Part shown: piece after piece, positions 44,636-48,998 of the stretch
Position numbering within the stretch: the first letter of the stretch is position 1
How the letters are laid out: each line of letters begins with the position of its first letter
Source of the DNA: Mangrovactinospora gilvigrisea
GTDB taxonomy: Bacteria; Actinomycetota; Actinomycetes; Streptomycetales; Streptomycetaceae
Assembly (NCBI RefSeq): GCF_001879105.1
Contig: NZ_MLCF01000048.1
Span: 1-48,998, forward strand
Direction: 5' to 3'
Length of the DNA: 48,998 bases
The notes under the pieces: generated by a model
What the model was told of the DNA's origin: nothing
Seen by the model: the letters and a program-made list of their open reading frames with translations, nothing else
The model's database searches: none
Translations under genes and position numbers: made by a program

Positions 44636-45769
44636 TCCGGGAGTTCGACGCTCCGTCAGGGGCTGACCCTCACCCTGGTGTTCATGGCCGTCCTGGCTGC
44701 CGGGGCGGTCAGCAACGCCTGGGGCGGCGCGGCGGCCACCACCGCTGAGTCGACCGGCGAGCACCGCGCCGCCGGCGGCCGGGGCACGGCGCCCTCCCAG
44801 GACGAGGCCCCCTCCCGCGACCCCTGGACGGCCTACTACACCCCCGCCGAGTTCGCCGACTACACCGACGCCCTGGACGGCCGCTACATCGGCATCGGCG
44901 TCTGGCTCCGGATCGCCGACGACGGCGGGTTCGCGGTCTCCGGGCTGCAGCACGACGGGCCCGCCGAGCGGGCCGGCGTCCGCGTCGGCGACCTGCTGGT
45001 GCGGGTGGACGGACGCTCCGTCGCCGACCGCCCCGTCACCGACGTCGTCGCCCTGCTGCGCGGCACCCGCCCCGGCTCCCGGGTCGTCCTGGGCCTGGAG
45101 CGGCCCGGCGCCGGCGCCCGCACGCTGTCGGTGCGGCGCGCCCGGCTCAGCACCGAGGACGTCACCGTCCGCGACCTCGCCGGCGCCACCGGCACCGTCT
45201 GCCTGATCAAGGTCGACTCCTTCAGCACGGGCAGCGGCGCGGCGGTGGCCCGCGCGGTGCGGGACGCCGAGCGCGCGCGGCCCGCCGACGCGGGCGTCGT
45301 CCTCGACCTGCGGGGCAACAGCGGAGGCCTGCTCACCGAGGCGCGCAGGGCCTCCTCCGTCTTCCTGGACGGCGGGCCGATCGCCCGCCTCTCCGGCGCC
45401 ATCGGCGACCGCACGCTGGACGCCGAGCCGGGCGGCGACACCGCGGTCCCGCTGGTGGTGCTGGTGGACGGCGGCACCATGAGCGCCGCCGAGCTGCTGG
45501 CGGGGGCGCTGCAGGACCGCGGGCGGGCGGTGCTGGTCGGCTCGCGCACCTTCGGCAAGGGCTCCATCCAGGCGCCGGCGTCGCACGGCGACGACGACGG
45601 GGAGCCCGCCTGGGTGGAGCGCACCGTCGGCCACTACACGACGCCCTCCGGACGCCGGGTCAACGGTGTCGGCATCACCCCCGACGTCTCCGTCCCGGTG
45701 GGCGCGGAGGCCTCCGACGCCGAGCGCCAGGCGCTCGAGGTGCTCTCCGGGCTGACGCCGCGGCGCTGA
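44633..45769 (+). CDS. ctpA: carboxyl-terminal (S41) processing protease
   Basis: A 378-residue exported protease. An N-terminal hydrophobic signal/anchor (about 10-32) precedes a PDZ domain (about 85-165, [24 protein letters not shown] shown by its core [12 protein letters not shown]). The S41 catalytic domain has Ser284 in [14 protein letters not shown] and Lys309 in TFGKGSIQ, the correct 25-residue dyad spacing. Such proteases trim or degrade envelope proteins by their C-termini. Located between ftsEX and smpB; an association with envelope turnover is likely. Confidence 0.93.
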   Translation: MSGSSTLRQGLTLTLVFMAVLAAGAVSNAWGGAAATTAESTGEHRAAGGRGTAPSQDEAPSRDPWTAYYTPAEFADYTDALDGRYIGIGVWLRIADDGGFAVSGLQHDGPAERAGVRVGDLLVRVDGRSVADRPVTDVVALLRGTRPGSRVVLGLERPGAGARTLSVRRARLSTEDVTVRDLAGATGTVCLIKVDSFSTGSGAAVARAVRDAERARPADAGVVLDLRGNSGGLLTEARRASSVFLDGGPIARLSGAIGDRTLDAEPGGDTAVPLVVLVDGGTMSAAELLAGALQDRGRAVLVGSRTFGKGSIQAPASHGDDDGEPAWVERTVGHYTTPSGRRVNGVGITPDVSVPVGAEASDAERQALEVLSGLTPRR

Positions 45770-45842
45770 GCTCCGGGGCCCGGAGCCGGCACGGAAAACC
45801 TCTCCCGGTCCCGGCGCGGGGGGTGCGACAATGGGCCGCATC

Positions 45843-46322
45843 ATGGTCAAGGAGCAGGGGCGCAAGGTCATCGCCCAGAACAAGAAGGCGCGGCACGACT
45901 ACCACATCCTCGACACGTTCGAGGCGGGCCTGGTGCTGACGGGTACCGAGGTCAAGTCGCTGCGCGAGGGGCGCGCCTCCCTCGTCGACGGGTTCGGGGA
46001 CATCGACGGCGGCGAGATCTGGCTGCACAACGTCTACATCCCCGAGTACAGCCAGGGCACCTGGACCAACCACACGGCGCGCCGCAAGCGGAAGATGCTG
46101 CTGCACCGCTCCGAGATCGACAAGCTGATCGGCAAGACCCGCGAGACGGGGCACACGCTGGTGCCGCTCGTCCTGTACTTCAAGGACGGCCGGGCGAAGG
46201 TCGAGCTGGCGCTCGCCAAGGGCAAGAAGGACTACGACAAGCGCCAGACGCTCCGCGAGCAGCAGGACCGCCGCGAGGCCGACCGCGCGATCTCCGCGGC
46301 GCGGCGCAAGCAGCGCGCCTGA
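45843..46322 (+). CDS. smpB: SsrA-binding protein
   Basis: A 159-residue tmRNA partner that delivers tmRNA to stalled ribosomes. [36 protein letters not shown] and NVYIPEY, and the basic C-terminal helix ([21 protein letters not shown] in part) are characteristic. ATG 45843 fits the family start; ATG 45831 is in frame, but GACAAT at 45827-45832 is the probable -10. The ssrA gene follows 104 bp downstream. Confidence 0.97.
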   Translation: MVKEQGRKVIAQNKKARHDYHILDTFEAGLVLTGTEVKSLREGRASLVDGFGDIDGGEIWLHNVYIPEYSQGTWTNHTARRKRKMLLHRSEIDKLIGKTRETGHTLVPLVLYFKDGRAKVELALAKGKKDYDKRQTLREQQDRREADRAISAARRKQRA

Positions 46323-46341
46323 AGCGGTCCGCGGGAATGTA

Positions 46342-46372
46342 TTGGCACGGCCGGGCGTTGGTCCCGTAGGAT
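46342..46372 (+). promoter_or_regulatory. ssrA promoter
   Basis: TTGGCA (46342-46347), 19-bp spacer, TAGGAT (46367-46372). The primary transcript would start near 46379, about 47 nt before the mature tmRNA 5' end, which RNase P would cut. Confidence 0.6.
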
Positions 46373-46425
46373 GGTTGCCGCAGGCCGGGGGTTCGTCCCG
46401 CGGCCGGCGGTTTGACAACTGCACA

Positions 46426-46796
46426 GGGGGTGATCGGTTTCGACTGCGGAAGTTGAGGCAGGGGAAGCGAGCCGAGGAACGCGACAATGATCTCGTTAAC
46501 CATGTGTCGCAAACCAATAATCGCCAATTCTAAGCGCGATTCCTTCGCGCTCGCCGCCTGAGGCGAGTAATCGAAGGTGTCAGACCGGGTGTGTTCCCGA
46601 CCCGGACCCTGGCATAATCTAGGGAACTCAACCGCCGGACCCGGCTACGGGGTCGGGCGGGAAACCAAACAGTAGCTGAGCCCGTCGGCGACTTGTTCGC
46701 GTGATCGCCGGGGCTGAGAAAATCACAGCGAACTGCGCTCGGAGAAGCCCTGGTTTGGTTCCGTAGGACGCGGGTTCGATTCCCGCCACCTCCACC
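46426..46796 (+). ncRNA. ssrA: transfer-messenger RNA (tmRNA)
   Basis: The 5' end GGGGGTGATCGGTTTCGAC and the 3' end CACCTCCACC pair as the tRNA-like acceptor stem (seven pairs, one G-U), with the T-arm GGTTCGATTCC. The tag frame begins at resume codon GCC 46523 and reads ANSKRDSFALAA, then TGA (46559-46561); the -ALAA end is the protease signal. The CCA end is not fully encoded (ACCC in the DNA). It lies next to smpB. Confidence 0.96.
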
Positions 46797-46821
46797 CTTG
46801 CCGCGTTCGCGCGGCCCCTTG

Positions 46822-46851
46822 AGCCCTGGCTGCCCGGCAGTCGGGGCTTTT
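46822..46851 (+). terminator. ssrA terminator
   Basis: AGCCCTGGCTG (46822-46832) pairs with CAGTCGGGGCT (46838-46848), 11 bp with two G-U, 5-nt loop, followed by TTT(T). Confidence 0.88.
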
Positions 46852-46898
46852 GGCGTGGAAAGTCGGCCCGCCGAGCGGCCCGTCACGAGGAGATGGCC

Positions 46899-48998
46899 TT
46901 GCAGGACACGGTTCGCGACCGTGAAATCGCCGCCGAGCAGCGGCACATGGACCGGGTCTACCGACGTCTGGACGAAAAGCTCCAGGAGGCCGAGTTCCTC
47001 CTGGCGGACGCCGGGAAGATCGCCTCCGTCGCCACCCCCGGCGCTCTCGCCGAACGCGACGCCATGGTCTACCGCGCCGGTCGCCATCTCCAGCGCCTCA
47101 ACTCCGAGTTCGAGGACTTCGTCTTCGGCCGCATCGACCTGCTCGGCAACGGCGGCGGTCGCGGCATCGACCTCGACGAGGACACCGCGCCCGACGACGC
47201 CGACCCCGAGCCGGGCCCCGAGGAGCTGGAGGCGGCCGGCATCGGCGAGGTGCTGCACATCGGCCGGCTCGGCGTCCTCGACGCCGACTACGCCCCGCTG
47301 GTCGTCGACTGGCGCGCGCCCGCCGCCGCCCCCTTCTACCGCGCCACCCCCGTCCGCCCCGGACGGGTGGTGCGCCGGCGCGTCATCCGCAGCCTGGGCC
47401 GCAAGGTGCTCGGCGTCGAGGACGACCTGCTCCGCCCCGACCTCGCCGAGACCGTCGCCGCGGACCTGCCGGTGGTCGGGGACGGCGCGCTGATGGCCGC
47501 CCTCGGCCGGGCCCGCGGGCACGCCATGCGCGACATCGTCTCCTCCATCCAGGCCGAGCAGGACGAGGTGGTCCGCGCCCCCGCCGGCGGCGTCACCGAG
47601 GTCCGCGGCGGCCCCGGCACCGGCAAGACCGCCGTCGCCCTGCACCGCGCCGCCTATCTGCTCTACACCGACCGGCGCCGCTACTCCGGCGCCATCCTGG
47701 TGGTCTCGCCGACGCCGCTGCTCGTCGCCTACACCGAGGGCGTGCTGCCCTCGCTCGGCGAGGAGGGCCAGGTCTCGGTGCGCGCCCTCGGCGACCTGGT
47801 GGACGGCGTCGAGGCGCAGCGCTTCGACACGCCCGAGCTCGCCCGGATCAAGGGCTCGGCGCGGATGGCCCGGGTGCTGCGCGGGGCGGCCCGCGCCGCG
47901 ATGGAGGCGGTCTCCCGCGCCGACCACGGCGACCCGGCCGCGCGCGGGCTGCGGGTGACGGCCGGCGGCCGGACGCTGCGGCTGTCGCCGGGCGAGCTGG
48001 CCGGGATCCGGCGCACCGTGCTGGGCGGCACCGCGCCGGTCAACTCGCTGCGGCCGCGGGCCCGTCGGCTGCTGCTCGACGCGCTCTACGCGAAGCTCGT
48101 CGCGGAGCTGCCGGCGCCCTCGGACGCGGCGGCGGCGGCCGAGCACCGCGCGGACTTCAACGCGGACGCCGGCACCGAGGCGCCGTTCATGGAGTTCCTG
48201 GAGGGCTGGTGGCCGGCGCTGACGCCGCGTCGGGTGCTCGCCGCGCTCGGCGACCGGCGGCTCTTGGCGCGGGCCGCCGGACGGGTGCTGACGCGCGCCG
48301 AGACGGACGCGCTGGCCGCGGACCTCCGGCGCGGCACCTCTGCCGCGGCCTCGGCGGGCCGCGGCGACGGGTTGACGGTGCACGATGTCGCGCTGCTGGA
48401 CGAGCTGCGGGTGCAGTTGGGCGTGCCGCCGGAGCCGGCGCGGCCGCGGGAGCCGGACGCGCTGGAGGAGTTGGGCGGCGTCGAGGAGGTCCGCGTCTGG
48501 GCGGACCGGATGGACGGCCGCGGCGGCGCCGCGGACGACCGGGAGCGGGACCGGACCGAGTACACCCACCTGATCGTGGACGAGGCGCAGGACCTCACGC
48601 CGATGCAGTGGCGGATGGTCGGGCGGCGCGGCGCGCATGCCACCTGGACGGTGGTGGGCGATCCGGCGCAGTCGTCGTGGATCGACACCGAGGAGGCGCG
48701 GGCCGCGCGCGAGGAGGCGCTGGGGTCGCGCCGGCGGCGGGCGTTCACGCTCACCGTCAACTACCGCAACTCGGCGGAGATGGCGGCGGTGGCGGACCGG
48801 GTGCTGCGGCTGGCGGCGCCGGGGACGGAGCCGCCGCGGGCGGTGCGGTCGACGGGGGTCTCGCCGCGGTTCGGCGCCGTCCGCTCCGCGGACGATGTGC
48901 GGGCCGAGGTGGCGCGGCTGCTGGGGGAGGTCGACGGCACCGTGGGCGTGGTGGTGCCGATGGCGCGGCGGGCGGAGGCGCGGGGGTGGGTCTCGGGG
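46899..48998 (+). CDS. helD: HelD-like UvrD-family helicase, 3' end cut by the window
   Basis: The first 700 codons are present; the frame is open at the window end. The N-terminal ~60 residues form a charged helical hairpin (QDTVRDREIAAEQRHMDRVY, then RRLDEKLQEAEFLL), the secondary-channel arm of actinobacterial HelD. Walker A is GPGTGKT (238-244), Walker B/motif II VDEAQD (560-565), then GDPAQSS and VNYRNS. HelD binds RNA polymerase and releases it from stalled or rifampicin-inhibited complexes. Start TTG 46899 is chosen because GAGGAG ends 6 nt before it; ATG 46893 directly abuts that sequence and lacks spacing. No palindromic rifamycin-type element was seen upstream, only the ssrA terminator. 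Confidence 0.85.
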   Translation, partial: MQDTVRDREIAAEQRHMDRVYRRLDEKLQEAEFLLADAGKIASVATPGALAERDAMVYRAGRHLQRLNSEFEDFVFGRIDLLGNGGGRGIDLDEDTAPDDADPEPGPEELEAAGIGEVLHIGRLGVLDADYAPLVVDWRAPAAAPFYRATPVRPGRVVRRRVIRSLGRKVLGVEDDLLRPDLAETVAADLPVVGDGALMAALGRARGHAMRDIVSSIQAEQDEVVRAPAGGVTEVRGGPGTGKTAVALHRAAYLLYTDRRRYSGAILVVSPTPLLVAYTEGVLPSLGEEGQVSVRALGDLVDGVEAQRFDTPELARIKGSARMARVLRGAARAAMEAVSRADHGDPAARGLRVTAGGRTLRLSPGELAGIRRTVLGGTAPVNSLRPRARRLLLDALYAKLVAELPAPSDAAAAAEHRADFNADAGTEAPFMEFLEGWWPALTPRRVLAALGDRRLLARAAGRVLTRAETDALAADLRRGTSAAASAGRGDGLTVHDVALLDELRVQLGVPPEPARPREPDALEELGGVEEVRVWADRMDGRGGAADDRERDRTEYTHLIVDEAQDLTPMQWRMVGRRGAHATWTVVGDPAQSSWIDTEEARAAREEALGSRRRRAFTLTVNYRNSAEMAAVADRVLRLAAPGTEPPRAVRSTGVSPRFGAVRSADDVRAEVARLLGEVDGTVGVVVPMARRAEARGWVSG

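Noticed and set aside
46740..46800. The ssrA 3' end as an attachment site of an integrated element
   Set aside because: tmRNA ends are common attB sites, but no integrase, no repeated copy of the 3' segment and no foreign-looking DNA follow. helD begins within about 100 bp.
46855..46898. A rifamycin-associated element upstream of helD
   Set aside because: The only palindrome near is the ssrA terminator, with its U-tract. No separate dyad lies between it and the helD start.

Overview
The window is a high-GC actinobacterial chromosome segment, almost certainly from Streptomyces or a close relative (Streptomycetaceae). The evidence is the very high GC with strong third-position GC bias, the gene order mtnA-mtrA-mtrB-lpqB-comF-hpf-...-secA, a ~1650-residue NAD-glutamate dehydrogenase of the Streptomyces type, a PkaA-like kinase, prfB-ftsE-ftsX-ctpA-smpB-ssrA, frequent GTG/TTG starts and many leaderless-type promoters. 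It reads as ordinary core chromosome. I see no integrase, transposase, prophage, CRISPR array or biosynthetic cluster.

Layout. (1) 1-7 kb: a multi-pass membrane protein on the minus strand, then methionine-salvage mtnA running into the envelope two-component system mtrA-mtrB and its lipoprotein partner lpqB, with genes overlapping by 4 bp or nearly touching. (2) 7-17.1 kb: comF, a long ribosome-hibernation factor, an orphan NarL-type response regulator, an AlkX/YcaQ-like DNA glycosylase, a GNAT acetyltransferase, the preprotein translocase ATPase SecA, a patatin-like lipase and two small conserved actinobacterial proteins. (3) 17.1-25.4 kb: gdhB behind a leader with tandem repeats and a small ORF, then a compact four-gene cluster with two tandem YbjQ-domain proteins, a small unknown protein and a DUF4870 membrane protein. 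(4) 25.3-29.3 kb: a divergent TetR/MFS-exporter pair and a Tat-exported gamma-glutamyltransferase. (5) 29.3-41.1 kb: signalling and phosphate/glycerol acquisition. A PkaA-like Ser/Thr kinase is divergent from an FHA-FtsK/SpoIIIE protein whose P-loop Lys is Arg; a ugpA-ugpE-ugpB-ugpQ-like operon lacks its own ATPase; a second membrane kinase carries an extracellular propeller-like sensor. (6) 41.1-49 kb: prfB, a zinc-ribbon membrane peptide, ftsE-ftsX, a CtpA protease, smpB, tmRNA (ssrA) and a HelD-like helicase cut by the window end.

Co-operation. MtrAB-LpqB, FtsEX and the two Ser/Thr kinases all point to cell-envelope and division control. SmpB with tmRNA, PrfB, HPF and HelD form a translation/transcription recovery set. 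The Ugp-like operon pairs uptake of glycerol-phosphate-type substrates with a diesterase.

Non-coding highlights. At least seven copies of a short GC-rich hairpin-forming repeat (core CGCCCCGGCACCCC...CCCGGGG) lie at the 3' ends of genes, two sharing a 17-nt block that includes the stop codon. Nine starts lie 6-8 nt from a TANNNT-like -10 hexamer (leaderless). A four-codon leaderless mini-ORF overlaps the ftsE start. gdhB has a 35-codon leader ORF over about three copies of a 16-bp tandem repeat. A GTCAC-N6-GTAAT direct repeat lies just before mtrA. A perfect 48-bp palindrome terminates prfB. I found no convincing wholly new system; the best candidates are the YbjQ cluster, the gdhB and ftsE leaders, the repeat family and the FHA-FtsK protein.
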